Positions 9,539-17,753 of a DNA stretch of 64,000 nucleotides are shown one piece after another. The first letter of the stretch is position 1; each line of letters begins with the position of its first letter. The translations under genes were made by a program, and so were the position numbers. Source of the stretch: Nocardioides terrae (lineage in GTDB: Bacteria > Actinomycetota > Actinomycetes > Propionibacteriales > Nocardioidaceae); contig NZ_FOLB01000002.1 of assembly GCF_900112345.1 (NCBI RefSeq), positions 350,943-414,942 of the forward strand, in the 5' to 3' direction. The notes under the pieces are model-generated. The model saw nothing but the letters and a program-made list of their open reading frames with translations, did not search any database and was not told where the DNA came from.

Positions 9539-10612
9539 ATGACCTATGTCCCTGACCCGTCGCGCTACGACTCCCTCACCGCCGACGAGGGCGGCGGCAG
9601 GGTCGGTGCCATGCCCTACCGGCGAACCGGCCGGAGCGGCCTCTCGCTGCCCGCGGTCAGCCTCGGCCTGTGGCACAACTTCGGCGACGACATGCCGTTC
9701 GACCGGCAGCGCGAGATCCTGACGACCGCCTTCGACCTGGGCGTGACGCACTTCGACCTGGCCAACAACTACGGGCCGCCGTACGGCTCGGCGGAGGAGA
9801 ACTTCGGCCGCCACCTGCGCACCGACTTCCGCGGACTGCGCGACGAGCTGGTCATCTCGAGCAAGGCGGGCTGGGACATGTGGCCGGGCCCCTACGGCCA
9901 GGTCGGCGGCTCGCGGAAGTACCTCGTCGCGTCGCTGGACCAGTCGCTGAAGCGGATGGGCCTCGACTACGTCGACATCTTCTACCACCACCGGCCCGAC
10001 CCGGAGACGCCGCTGGAGGAGACGATGGGCGCGCTGGACGCGATCGTCCGCAGCGGCAAGGCGCTCTACGTCGGCATCAGCTCCTACAGCGCCGAGCTCA
10101 CCCGGCAGGCGGCGGCGATCCTGAGCGACCTCGGCACGCCGCTGCTCATCCACCAGCCGTCGTACTCGATGCTCAACCGCTGGATCGAGACCGACGGGCT
10201 GCTCGACACCCTCGAGGACGTCGGCGCCGGCTGCATCGCGTTCTCGCCGCTGGCGCAGGGCATGCTGACCGACAAGTACCTGCGCGGCATCCCCGAGGGC
10301 TCGCGCGCGAGCCAGGGCAAGTCGCTCGACCCGGGCCTGATCAGCGACGAGGCGCGCCGGCACATCGGCGCCCTCAACGACATCGCCTCCTCGCGGGGAC
10401 AGACGCTCGCCCAGCTGGCGCTGGCCTGGGCGCTGCGCGACCAGCGCGTGACGTCGGTGCTGGTCGGTGCGTCGAGCGCCGACCAGATCCGCGCGAACGT
10501 CGGCGCGGTCGCCGACCTGGCCTTCACCGACGACGAGCTCGCGGCGATCGAGGAGCACGCCGTGGACGGCGGGATCGACCTGTGGCGCGGGGCCCGCGAG
10601 TCGGCCGACTGA
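9539..10612 (+). CDS. Aldo/keto reductase, YghZ (glyceraldehyde-3-phosphate reductase) type
   Basis: A 357-residue NADPH-dependent aldo/keto reductase. The N-terminus MPYRRTGRSGLSLPAVSLGLW, HFDLANNYGPPYGSAEENFG, SSKAGWDMWPG and FYHHRPDPETPLEET match the AKR14/YghZ group. The Tyr-Lys-His catalytic set is intact, and the C-terminal cofactor motif TSVLVGASSADQI is present. Such enzymes detoxify aldehydes and reduce L-glyceraldehyde 3-phosphate. An in-frame ATG 24 nt upstream exists, but the start at 9539 matches family N-termini and follows CATGAT by 7 nt. Two hairpins (10630-10663, 10806-10845) lie downstream in the convergent gap with pckG. Confidence 0.88.
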   Translation: MTYVPDPSRYDSLTADEGGGRVGAMPYRRTGRSGLSLPAVSLGLWHNFGDDMPFDRQREILTTAFDLGVTHFDLANNYGPPYGSAEENFGRHLRTDFRGLRDELVISSKAGWDMWPGPYGQVGGSRKYLVASLDQSLKRMGLDYVDIFYHHRPDPETPLEETMGALDAIVRSGKALYVGISSYSAELTRQAAAILSDLGTPLLIHQPSYSMLNRWIETDGLLDTLEDVGAGCIAFSPLAQGMLTDKYLRGIPEGSRASQGKSLDPGLISDEARRHIGALNDIASSRGQTLAQLALAWALRDQRVTSVLVGASSADQIRANVGAVADLAFTDDELAAIEEHAVDGGIDLWRGARESAD

Positions 10613-10629
10613 CCGCATCAGAAATGGAG

Positions 10630-10663
10630 GGAACCCCTGGCGTCTCGGGTCACCAGGGGTTCC
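10630..10663. ncRNA. Hairpin with conserved 12-nt loop, copy A
   Basis: An 11-bp perfect stem (GGAACCCCTGG at 10630-10640 with CCAGGGGTTCC at 10653-10663) encloses the loop CGTCTCGGGTCA. A second copy at 27145-27178 has the same loop and a different but equally perfect stem, meaning selection on RNA structure. It sits just downstream of the aldo/keto reductase stop. It may act as a terminator without U-tract, an mRNA 3'-end stabiliser or a protein-binding element. Confidence 0.6.
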
Positions 10664-10805
10664 GAGGAAAAGATTGCCTGATCAACAACCCGCTTGTCAT
10701 CCCTTCCGGAGGAAAAGTTCCAGAAGATGACGTTGGTCCTGAGTTGCGCTGGACCGTGGGGATGATCCGGCCGTAGTCGGCTCGGGTGGTCCACCTGGCC
10801 AGAAG

Positions 10806-10845
10806 GTCAGACGCCCTGGTCGCTCAAGCGACCAGGGCGTCTGAC
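10806..10845. terminator. Bidirectional hairpin terminator between aldo/keto reductase and pckG
   Basis: A perfect 18-bp stem (arms 10806-10823 and 10828-10845) with a TCAA tetraloop, ending 18 bp from the pckG stop. There is no U-tract, which is usual for actinobacterial terminators. It would serve the minus-strand pckG transcript first and the plus-strand gene second. Confidence 0.8.
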
Positions 10846-10863
10846 GTTGCGTCGAGCGGAGGG

Positions 10864-12708
10864 TCAGCTCTCGCCGTCCTCCAGGGCCCGGGCGACCCGG
10901 CGGTGGGCCTCCCAGATCTCCTCGGGCAGGCGCTTGAACTGGCTGAGGTGCTCCTCGCGGAAGCCCATCTCCTGCTTCCAGCGGTCGGTGTCGATCGTGA
11001 GGATCCGGTCGACGTCCTCGTCGCTGGCCTCGAGGCCGTCGAGGAGGAGCTCGTCCTTGGTCGGGATGATGCCGACGGGCGTCGCCCGACCCTTGACCTC
11101 GCCGTTCTTGAAGGCGACCAGCCACAGCAGCGCGCGGAGGTTGTCGCGGAAGCCGGGCCACAGGAAGTGGCCGTCCTCCGGGTCGCGCTGGAACCAGTTG
11201 ACGTGCGCGAAGAGCGGGCCGTCAGTGGCCTGGCCGAGGATCTTCATCCAGTGGGCGGCGTAGTCGCCCTCCTCGTAGGACATGAACGGCCGCATCGACA
11301 TCGGGTCGTAGCGCAGCTGACCGTCGACGCCCTCGGCGGCGAAGGTCGCCTCGGCGCCCAGGGTCATGCCGTCGTAGACGCCCTCGGCCAGGTCGGTGAT
11401 CGCCCGGACCAGCGGCTCCCGGTCACGGGTGCGGCCGCCGAAGATGATGACGTCGACCGGGACGCCCTTGGGGTCGTCGTAGTCCGCCGCGATGTTGGGG
11501 ACCTGGGAGAGCGAGGCGGTGAATCGGCTGTTCGGGTGCGCCCACGGCTCCTCGGCCTGGTCGGGGTTGCGCTCCGCGATCGGGAGCCCCTTCCAGTCCA
11601 GCCAGCCGTCGAGGTCCTCCGGCGGGTTGGGGGTCTTGGCCTCCCACCACACGTCGCCGGTCTTCTCGTTGTAGGCGACGTTGGTGAAGATCGCCCCGGA
11701 GCCCTCGGAGATCGCCTCGACCGCGTTGGGGTTGGTGCGCTCGTTGGTGTCGCGGGCGACACCGAAGACGCCGTTCTCCGGGTTGAAGGCGTAGGCGCGG
11801 CCGTCCTTCTCGTCGACCCAGATCCAGGCGATGTCGTCCCCGTAGAACTCGACGTAGTAACGGTCGCCGAGCGCATCGGGCGCCAGCGTCATCGCCAGGT
11901 TGGTCTTGCCCGAGGCGCTCGGGAAGCCACCGGCCACGTGGAACTTCCGGCCGGTCTCCTTGTCGACGATCCCGAGCAGCATGAACTGCTCGGCGAGGAA
12001 CTTGCCCGACGCCCAGCCGTCGTACGCCGCCTGGCGCAGCCCGTGGGCGATCTTCCCGAGCAGCGCGTTGCCGCCGTAGGACGAGCCGAAGTGGAGGATC
12101 GTGCGCTCGTCGGCGACGGTCACGAAGTAGCGCTGGTCGTCCGGGGTGCCGTGACCGAGGTTCTCCAGGTCGCCCGTCACGTGGACCGCGCGCACGAAGG
12201 AGTTCGGGTCGGCCAGGTTGTTGATGTGGTCCACGCCGACCCGCGCCATCCGGATCATGTGGAGGACCACGGTCCGCTCGTCGGTGATCTGGACGCCGGC
12301 GGCGTACCGCTCGAGCGGGGAGCCCGGAGGAGCCATGAGGTAGGGGATGACGTACATCGTCTTGCCCTGCGAGGCGCCACGCATCTTGTCCGTGACGAGC
12401 CGCTTCATCTCGGCGGCCGGCCGCCAGTTGTTGTAGGTGCCCGCGTCCTCGGGGTTGTTGGTCGCGACGATCGTGCGCTCCTCGGACCGCGCGGTGTCCT
12501 TGTGGAAGCTGCGGCTGTAGTAGCGGTCCTCGCCCGACGGGAACAGCTGTCCCGCCTCCAGCGCCTCAGCCACCAGCCGGGCGTCGTCGGAGGCGTTCAC
12601 GACCTCGACCGCGGAGGCTCCGGTCACCTCCGCCCAGTGCGCCACGTAGTCACGCACGAGGGGATTCTTGAGCCCCGCTTCGTCGAGAACCTTGTCCACG
12701 TCAACCAT
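10864..12708 (-). CDS. pckG: Phosphoenolpyruvate carboxykinase (GTP)
   Basis: A 614-residue enzyme converting oxaloacetate and GTP to phosphoenolpyruvate, CO2 and GDP, the entry step of gluconeogenesis and part of anaplerosis in actinobacteria. The GTP-type P-loop GGFPSASGKTNLAM and the kinase-2 motif FYGDDIAWIW are present, with PEP/Mn-site residues in LHFGSSYGGNALLGKIAHGL (20 residues quoted). Length matches the family. ATG at 12708 was preferred to TTG at 12711; GAAGGG lies about 10 nt upstream. The divergent gap with the ArsR gene contains two inverted repeats. Cytosolic, monomeric by family. Confidence 0.97.
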   Translation of the reverse strand: MVDVDKVLDEAGLKNPLVRDYVAHWAEVTGASAVEVVNASDDARLVAEALEAGQLFPSGEDRYYSRSFHKDTARSEERTIVATNNPEDAGTYNNWRPAAEMKRLVTDKMRGASQGKTMYVIPYLMAPPGSPLERYAAGVQITDERTVVLHMIRMARVGVDHINNLADPNSFVRAVHVTGDLENLGHGTPDDQRYFVTVADERTILHFGSSYGGNALLGKIAHGLRQAAYDGWASGKFLAEQFMLLGIVDKETGRKFHVAGGFPSASGKTNLAMTLAPDALGDRYYVEFYGDDIAWIWVDEKDGRAYAFNPENGVFGVARDTNERTNPNAVEAISEGSGAIFTNVAYNEKTGDVWWEAKTPNPPEDLDGWLDWKGLPIAERNPDQAEEPWAHPNSRFTASLSQVPNIAADYDDPKGVPVDVIIFGGRTRDREPLVRAITDLAEGVYDGMTLGAEATFAAEGVDGQLRYDPMSMRPFMSYEEGDYAAHWMKILGQATDGPLFAHVNWFQRDPEDGHFLWPGFRDNLRALLWLVAFKNGEVKGRATPVGIIPTKDELLLDGLEASDEDVDRILTIDTDRWKQEMGFREEHLSQFKRLPEEIWEAHRRVARALEDGES

Positions 12709-12930
12709 CAATTGAGCCCTTCAGATCCGCCGATGTGCCCGGCACGCTACCCGAATTGAAGAATCCTTCAAGTGGTGTACTGTCCCCGATCCTGAGGCCT
12801 TGATCACGTTCGGACGACTGGATCGATCCAATGGTGGTTTTGTTGTTTCGAACGCCTATTTGTGCTCGTCAGAGGCCACTTTCGGGATCCTGACGATATG
12901 CCGTGAGCGACCTGGAGAAGGGGGTGGCGG
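12709..12930. promoter_or_regulatory. Divergent pckG/arsR control region with two inverted repeats
   Basis: This 222-bp gap holds TTGAAG-N4-CTTCAA (12756-12771), close to the pckG start, and a perfect 12-bp palindrome TGGATCGATCCA (12819-12830). A comparatively AT-rich stretch at 12831-12865 probably contains the arsR promoter, and GGAGAAGGGGG at 12914-12924 is the arsR ribosome-binding site. Either repeat could bind the ArsR protein; which one cannot be decided by eye. Confidence 0.5.
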
Positions 12931-13275
12931 ATGAAGGGCGGCGAGCCGTTGTACGACGCCAAGGCCGAGCTCTTCCGGCTCCTCGGCCACCCCGCGCGCA
13001 TCCGCGTGCTCGAGCTCCTCCAGGACGGGCCGACGCCCGTCCGCGACCTGCTCGCCGAGCTGCGCGTGGAGCCGTCCTACCTCTCCCAGCAGCTCGCCGT
13101 TCTGCGTCGCGCCGGCATGGTCACCTCGACCCGGACCGGGTCGTCGGTCTACTACGAGCTGGCCACCCCCGAGGTCGGCGCTCTGCTCGATGCCGGTCGC
13201 GGGATCCTCACCGGAAAGCTCGGGACGGACTCCTACTCGGAGGTCAACAGCCGCGAGCCGGCCGAGGACGCGTAG
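12931..13275 (+). CDS. ArsR/SmtB-family winged-helix regulator
   Basis: A 114-residue protein with a single winged helix: AELFRLLGHPARIRVLELLQ, then the recognition helix in VEPSYLSQQLAVLRRAGMV and the wing TRTGSSVYYELA. No cysteine pair of the metal-sensing CxC type is present, so it is unlikely to be a classical arsenic or zinc sensor. Non-metal ArsR proteins of this sort sense redox state or anions. It is divergent from pckG, which may be a target, and ends 6 bp from the convergent APH-like gene. A good Shine-Dalgarno sequence precedes the ATG. Confidence 0.88.
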   Translation: MKGGEPLYDAKAELFRLLGHPARIRVLELLQDGPTPVRDLLAELRVEPSYLSQQLAVLRRAGMVTSTRTGSSVYYELATPEVGALLDAGRGILTGKLGTDSYSEVNSREPAEDA

Positions 13276-13280
13276 GACAC

Positions 13281-14171
13281 CTAGGTCGCGTTGACGTCGC
13301 GGGCCCGGGCGACGGCCAGCAGCCGGTCGTGCGCCCGTGCTGCGACGGGGTTGGCGTCCTTGCGGGCCGCGAGCTCGACCAGCGCGACCAGGTCGGCGCT
13401 GCGGGCGGTGTCGCGGACTGCGTCGGCGTGGGCGCCGGCCGGGTCGCCGCCACGGACATCGGTCCAGCCGCGCAGCACCGCGTCGGCGTACGCACGGTGG
13501 CGGTCGAAGCGGAGGAGGTTGCCGAGGTCGGTGTAGGGGTGGCCGGCGTGGGTGAACTCCCAGTCGAGGACGGCCGTCACCTCCAGCGTCCCGGGGTCGA
13601 CGAGGACGTTCTTGGGGTTGAGGTCGCTGTGCACGAGGCTCACCCGGGGGATCTCGTCGAGGCGATCCTGCGCATCGCCCGCGACCTGGCGCAGTCCGGC
13701 CAGGTCGTCGTCCTCCCACGCCAGGGCCTCCTCGTGCTGTGCCACCCACTCCTCCAGCCCGAGGGGGAACGGGTCGATGCGCAGCCCGGCGTCGGCGAAG
13801 GTGCCCCGGGCGAGGAACGGCATCCCTGCGATCGTGCCGGCGATGCGCCCCAGCCGCTCGCCGAGGATCGCGAGGCGCTGGTCGTCGAGGGTCGGCAGCA
13901 GGAGGTCGCCTCGCTGCCCGCGAACGAACTCAGTGACCAGGAGGCCGGGTGCGCCCGCCTCCGGGTGGGCCCGGCGCACCTCCTTGACCTGTGGCACCGG
14001 CACGAGCCCGCGGACCAGGTGCAGCAGCGCCTCCTGGATCTCCGCGGCGTGCGGGTGGTGGTGCGGGCTCGCGAAGATCCGCACGACCGACCGCTCGCCG
14101 CCCGCCTCGGCCAGGAAGGTCTCGCCCGACCAGCCGCCCTCGAGCGGTGTGAGCGAGGAGGGAAGGTCCAC
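13281..14171 (-). CDS. Aminoglycoside phosphotransferase-fold kinase (APH family)
   Basis: A 296-residue protein of the APH/choline-kinase fold. The Brenner motif VHSDLNPKNVLVD supplies the catalytic Asp and Asn, and LDWEFTHAGHPYTDLGNLLRF carries the Mg-binding Asp. Residues of the nucleotide lobe (VVRIF with its preceding Gly-rich turn EGGWSGETFLAE) are present. The substrate is unknown; most chromosomal members phosphorylate small alcohols or amines rather than antibiotics. Start was set at GTG 14171 because TACCGT lies exactly 6 nt upstream (leaderless pattern); a longer ATG start at 14210 would overlap the ECF41-type promoter. Confidence 0.82.
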   Translation of the reverse strand: MDLPSSLTPLEGGWSGETFLAEAGGERSVVRIFASPHHHPHAAEIQEALLHLVRGLVPVPQVKEVRRAHPEAGAPGLLVTEFVRGQRGDLLLPTLDDQRLAILGERLGRIAGTIAGMPFLARGTFADAGLRIDPFPLGLEEWVAQHEEALAWEDDDLAGLRQVAGDAQDRLDEIPRVSLVHSDLNPKNVLVDPGTLEVTAVLDWEFTHAGHPYTDLGNLLRFDRHRAYADAVLRGWTDVRGGDPAGAHADAVRDTARSADLVALVELAARKDANPVAARAHDRLLAVARARDVNAT

Positions 14172-14204
14172 CGCGCGACGGTATCCCGACGCGCGCGCCG
14201 GTGA

Positions 14205-14232
14205 TGTCACAGGCCGCAGAGGCTGTCTCGTC
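14205..14232 (+). promoter_or_regulatory. ECF41-type sigma promoter (TGTCACA-N17-CGTC)
   Basis: TGTCACA at 14205-14211 and CGTC at 14229-14232 are separated by 17 nt, about 40 nt before the epimerase ATG. This is the -35/-10 signature reported for ECF41 sigma factors, and the operon it precedes encodes an ECF41 sigma factor, so autoregulation is likely. Confidence 0.8.
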
Positions 14233-14272
14233 CCGTGCCCGAAGGACTGATCGAGACAGAGGAGTGAGGAAG

Positions 14273-15199
14273 ATGCGGGTGTTCGTGGCGGGCGGTACGG
14301 GCGTGATCGGCCGGCGGCTGGTTCCCGAGCTGGTCGGACGAGGTCACGAGATCACGGCGACGACGACCACGCCGGCGAAGCTCGGCCTGCTGGCCGACCT
14401 CGGTGCGACGGGCGTGGTCATGGACGGGTTGGACGCCGCGGCGGTCGGCGAGGCGGTGGCAGCGGCGGCGCCGGACGTCGTCGTCCACCAGATGACGGCG
14501 CTGTCGCAGACCCACGCGGGGAAGCCCAGCCTGAGGTCGGCGGAGCGCTTCTTCAGCGGCACCAACCGGCTCCGCAGCGAGGGTGTCGACCACCTGCTCG
14601 CCGCCGCGGCGGCGGCCGGTGTCCCGCACGTCGTCGCCCAGGGACACGCGAGCATGAACGGGCAGCGCCGGGGCGGGTGGGTCAAGACCGAGGAGGACCC
14701 GCTCGAGGAGCTCGAGGGCACCAGGGCGGTCCGCCACCTCGAGGAGGCCGTCCTCGGATTCGGCGGGGCGGTGCTGCGCTACGGCGGGTTCTACGGACCG
14801 GGCGCCAATGACGAGCAGGTCGAGCTCATCCGGAAGCGGATGTTCCCCATCGTCGGCGCCGGCACCGGCCACTTCTCGTGGATCCATGTCGACGACGCCG
14901 CCCACGCGACGGTGCTGGCGATCGAGCAGAAGGCGAGCGGCGTCCTCAACATCGTCGACGACGAGCCCGCGGCGGTCCGCGACTGGCTGCCCTACCTGGC
15001 CAAGCTCGCCGGCGCGAAGCCGCCGCGGCACCTGCCCGCCTGGCTCGCCAGGCTGATCGGGGGCGACATGATGGTCGGCATGATGACCGAGGGGCGCGGC
15101 TTCTCGAACGCGAAGGCGAAGCGCGAGCTCGGCTGGGTCCTGCAACACCCGTCGTGGCGCGAGGGTTTCGCCACCGAGCTGGCAGGTGGGCGCGGGTGA
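14273..15199 (+). CDS. NAD(P)-dependent epimerase/dehydratase (SDR), ECF41 partner
   Basis: A 308-residue extended-type short-chain dehydrogenase. The N-terminal nucleotide-binding motif is VFVAGGTGVIGRRLVPELVG, and the active-site region appears as YGGFYGPGANDEQ. Substrate unknown. Epimerases are one of the three gene classes (carboxymuconolactone decarboxylase, oxidoreductase, epimerase) habitually linked to ECF41 sigma factors. Its stop overlaps the sigma start (GTGA, 15196-15199), giving translational coupling. ATG at 14273 follows GGAGTGAGGA; an upstream in-frame start at 14201 would lie inside the promoter and was rejected. Confidence 0.88.
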   Translation: MRVFVAGGTGVIGRRLVPELVGRGHEITATTTTPAKLGLLADLGATGVVMDGLDAAAVGEAVAAAAPDVVVHQMTALSQTHAGKPSLRSAERFFSGTNRLRSEGVDHLLAAAAAAGVPHVVAQGHASMNGQRRGGWVKTEEDPLEELEGTRAVRHLEEAVLGFGGAVLRYGGFYGPGANDEQVELIRKRMFPIVGAGTGHFSWIHVDDAAHATVLAIEQKASGVLNIVDDEPAAVRDWLPYLAKLAGAKPPRHLPAWLARLIGGDMMVGMMTEGRGFSNAKAKRELGWVLQHPSWREGFATELAGGRG

Positions 15200-16119
15200 C
15201 CCGGGTCGAGGAGTTCGAGGAGCTCCGGCCGCTGCTCTTCTCGATCGCCTACCGGATCCTCGGCAGCGTCGCCGAGGCCGAGGACGCCGTCCAGGACTCG
15301 TGGCTCCGCTACGACGCGGCCGGGACGACGCCCACCTCCGTCAAGGCCTACCTCTCCGCGGTCGTCACCCGGGTCTCGATCGACACGCTGCGGTCCGCGC
15401 GCCACCGTCGGGAGGAGTACGTCGGCGAGTGGCTGCCCGAGCCGCTGCTGGTCGACCCCTACGACGATCCGGAGCGCTCCGCCGAGCTGGCGGACTCGGT
15501 GTCGATGGCGGCGCTCCTCGTGATGGAGCGCCTGACGCCGCTCGAGCGCGCGGTGTTCGTGCTGAGGGACGTGTTCGCCCTCGACTTCGCCGACGTCGCC
15601 CTCGCGGTGGGGCGGTCCGAGGCGGCGTGCCGACAGCTCGCCGTGCGGGCGCGCCGCCACATGGAGGAGGGCCGCCCGCGCTTCGAAGCGGACCTCCGCG
15701 AGCGGGAGGAGCTCGCCGACCGGTTCCTCGACGCGCTGCGTGACGGCGACGTCGACGCGCTGAAGGAGCTGCTGGCGGCCGACGTCCAGATGGTCGGCGA
15801 CGGTGGCGGCAAGGCGCCCGCGTTCGCCCGGGCGGTCGCCGGCGTCGACAACGTCGCGCGGGTCCTCGCCGTCAACGTCCCGCTGCTCGCGACCGTCGGC
15901 GCCAGCGTCGAGGCGCAGCGCGTCAACGGGCAGCCCGGCGCGCTCCTGCGCGATCGGGACTCCCGCGTGATCGGCGCGATCGCCCTCGACGTGCTGGACG
16001 GGCGGATCCAGACGATCCGGTCCGTGGTCAACCCCGACAAGCTGGGGCACCTCGGCCCGCTCGCCGACGCGTGGGCGGTCGACCGTGCGGTGAGGCTCGC
16101 GCGACACCAGGCCGACTGA
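15196..16119 (+). CDS. ECF41-family RNA polymerase sigma factor with SnoaL-like C-terminal domain (SigJ type)
   Basis: A 307-residue sigma factor. Region 2 (RPLLFSIAYRILGSVAEAED) and region 4 (LERAVFVLRDVFALDFADVA plus the recognition helix GRSEAACRQLAVRARR) are followed by a C-terminal SnoaL-like extension of about 120 residues. The three ECF41 hallmarks are visible: WLPEP in the linker, DGGGK in the extension and NPDKL near the end. In this group the fused extension regulates activity in place of an anti-sigma factor. GTG start overlaps the epimerase stop. The TGTCACA/CGTC promoter upstream of the operon fits self-activation. Confidence 0.94.
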   Translation: MTRVEEFEELRPLLFSIAYRILGSVAEAEDAVQDSWLRYDAAGTTPTSVKAYLSAVVTRVSIDTLRSARHRREEYVGEWLPEPLLVDPYDDPERSAELADSVSMAALLVMERLTPLERAVFVLRDVFALDFADVALAVGRSEAACRQLAVRARRHMEEGRPRFEADLREREELADRFLDALRDGDVDALKELLAADVQMVGDGGGKAPAFARAVAGVDNVARVLAVNVPLLATVGASVEAQRVNGQPGALLRDRDSRVIGAIALDVLDGRIQTIRSVVNPDKLGHLGPLADAWAVDRAVRLARHQAD

Positions 16120-16178
16120 TCGGCCGAGATGTGGAGCCGCGGATCCAGCACGGGCGGTGGCTCGACGCGCGGGATGGA

Positions 16179-16643
16179 CTAGGGACCGACCTCGAACTCG
16201 AAGGTCGCCGGGGATTCTCGGTCGTCTCGCACGGTCGCTGTTCCGGTCGGTGCTGCGGCGGGCACGTTCACCACGATCGAGAAGCCCATGTCCTTGCCAC
16301 TCGGGCTGAAGTCGCCAAGCGCGTGCAACTCGCCTCCCGGCAGGGCGAGAGTGAGGTGCACAGGCGGCAGCGGCTTCAGCTGCTCGCGGATGCCCCCGGT
16401 GTCGTTGCAGGTGCTGGTGTACCCATGCCCATAGATGGTGATCGTGCCTCCGGGACGCACCGTCGGCACAGGGCCATGGAACGGGCCGCCCGGGGGGTGG
16501 TCGTTCAGGTACGGAGCAGCGCAGGATGCGCTCGAGGTCTCGTTCCTCTGATGAGTGTCCGATCCGTTGCTGCCACATCCTGCGCACAACAGCACCAGAG
16601 TCGTCGCGGCGAACAGTCGGATGCGGGGCCGCAGGCTCTTCAT
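16179..16643 (-). CDS. Putative secreted lipoprotein, function unknown
   Basis: A 154-residue protein with a lipoprotein signal peptide: basic start MKSLRPRIR, hydrophobic core FAATTLVLL and lipobox LCAGC, followed by a Ser/Thr/Asn-rich linker. The mature part includes PGGTITIYGHGY and a final strand-rich segment, suggesting a small beta-sandwich outside the membrane. I do not recognise a family. ATG at 16643 was chosen because the signal peptide begins there; the longer upstream frame would run through the broken HNH gene. Downstream it converges with the ECF41 sigma gene. Confidence 0.65.
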   Translation of the reverse strand: MKSLRPRIRLFAATTLVLLCAGCGSNGSDTHQRNETSSASCAAPYLNDHPPGGPFHGPVPTVRPGGTITIYGHGYTSTCNDTGGIREQLKPLPPVHLTLALPGGELHALGDFSPSGKDMGFSIVVNVPAAAPTGTATVRDDRESPATFEFEVGP

Positions 16644-16698
16644 GTCCCTCCGACGGATCACCGCGCGTCCTGGTTCCACTGAGAGGTGTCTCGTCGGT

Positions 16699-16869
16699 CT
16701 ACGTCCGCCGTCGCGTGATGTGGATCTTGCCGTTGGGTTGTCGTTCGCTGAGGTAGCGGGGGTCGTGGACGCGGTGGTGGTGGTGGCTGCAGAGCATGCG
16801 TCCGTTGGCGAGGTCGGTCCGTCCGCCGGCGGCCCACGGGTCCTCGTGGTGGGCTTTGGTCTTGCCCGG
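16699..16869 (-). pseudogene. 3' fragment of DUF222/HNH endonuclease gene, cut by IS3 element
   Basis: Minus-strand translation gives the C-terminal HNH domain of a DUF222 (13E12-type) protein: AHHEDPWAAGGRTDLANG, then MLCSHHHHRVHDPRY and a TAG stop at 16699-16701. The fragment has no start. Its missing front part lies beyond the IS element at 18085-19188. The two halves are not in the same frame after simple removal of the element, so the gene had an extra lesion or the insertion was imprecise. Confidence 0.85.
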
Positions 16870-16872
16870 CTT

Positions 16873-17697
16873 TCACGGACAGATACTTGATTGTGCTGCG
16901 TAGTCGCGGGGTGCGACATAGCCGAGCGTCGAGTGACGGCGCCGGGTGTTGTACTCCCAGATGTAGCTGAAGAGGCGGGCTCGTGCCTCGGCTCGGGTGA
17001 ACGGGGTGCCCTTGGGGTAGATCTCCTCGTTCTTGAACGAGGCGAACCAGGACTCCATCACGGCGTTGTCGTAACAGCTCTTGCGCTCACCGATCGAGAT
17101 TCTCAGCCCGTTGCTGGCGGCAAGGGTGAGCCAGTCCCACGCGGTGAACTGGTAGCCGCGGTCAGAGTGGATCACGCAGCCCTTCGGCGGGCGGCGGACC
17201 TTGATCGCGTCGGCGAGGGCTTGGCGCGCGGTCTTTGGGCTTTCCTGCGGTGCGGTGGCCCAGCTGATGACCTCGCGGTTGAAGGCATCGAGGACCACGG
17301 CCGCCCACAGCCATCCTTGACCGGTTCGGATCTGGGTGACGTCGGTGAACCAGAGAGCGTCGGGCACCTCTGCCCCGAACCGACGTTGTACGAGGTCAAC
17401 GACCTCGGGGCGACGTGCCGGCGGTGCCGCTCGGGCACGGGACTTGATCTTGCAGCGTGCCGCGCGGATCCCGTTGGCTCGCATGAGTCGTGCCACCCGA
17501 TGCCGTCCGACACGGTGGTCGCGGGCCAGCAGCTCGCGGTAGATGCGTGGCGAGCCGTAGTAGCCGAACTCGGCGTGGATACGGGTGATCTCCTCGATCA
17601 AGACAAGGTCCTCAGCGGCCCGCCCGGCCGGATGTGTCATCCGATTGCGCCAGGCGTAGTAGCCGGACCGGGACACCCTGAGCACCCGACACATCAC
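16873..17697 (-). CDS. IS3-family transposase OrfB (DDE integrase domain)
   Basis: Translated region of 274 residues containing the HTH_21-like start (RVLRVSRSGYYAWRNR) and rve integrase core. The DDE triad is visible in LWFTDVTQIRTGQGWLWAAV, CVIHSDRGYQFTAWDWLTL and NAVMESWFASFKNEEIY. It ends WEYNTRRRHSTLGYVAPRDYA, typical of IS3 OrfB. The frame remains open upstream into VEVYAYISAEKAADPEVRIAV, so in the intact element OrfB is produced by -1 frameshifting from orfA rather than from the ATG at 17697. The stop lies within the left terminal repeat. Confidence 0.9.
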   Translation of the reverse strand: MMCRVLRVSRSGYYAWRNRMTHPAGRAAEDLVLIEEITRIHAEFGYYGSPRIYRELLARDHRVGRHRVARLMRANGIRAARCKIKSRARAAPPARRPEVVDLVQRRFGAEVPDALWFTDVTQIRTGQGWLWAAVVLDAFNREVISWATAPQESPKTARQALADAIKVRRPPKGCVIHSDRGYQFTAWDWLTLAASNGLRISIGERKSCYDNAVMESWFASFKNEEIYPKGTPFTRAEARARLFSYIWEYNTRRRHSTLGYVAPRDYAAQSSICP

Positions 17698-17753
17698 AGC
17701 GATCCTGACTTCTGGATCGGCGGCCTTCTCCGCGCTGATGTAGGCGTAGACCT

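Noticed and set aside
14201..15199. Start of the epimerase at 14201
   Set aside because: It lies on the ECF41-type promoter and lacks a ribosome-binding site, while 14273 has GGAGTGAGGA and the family N-terminus.
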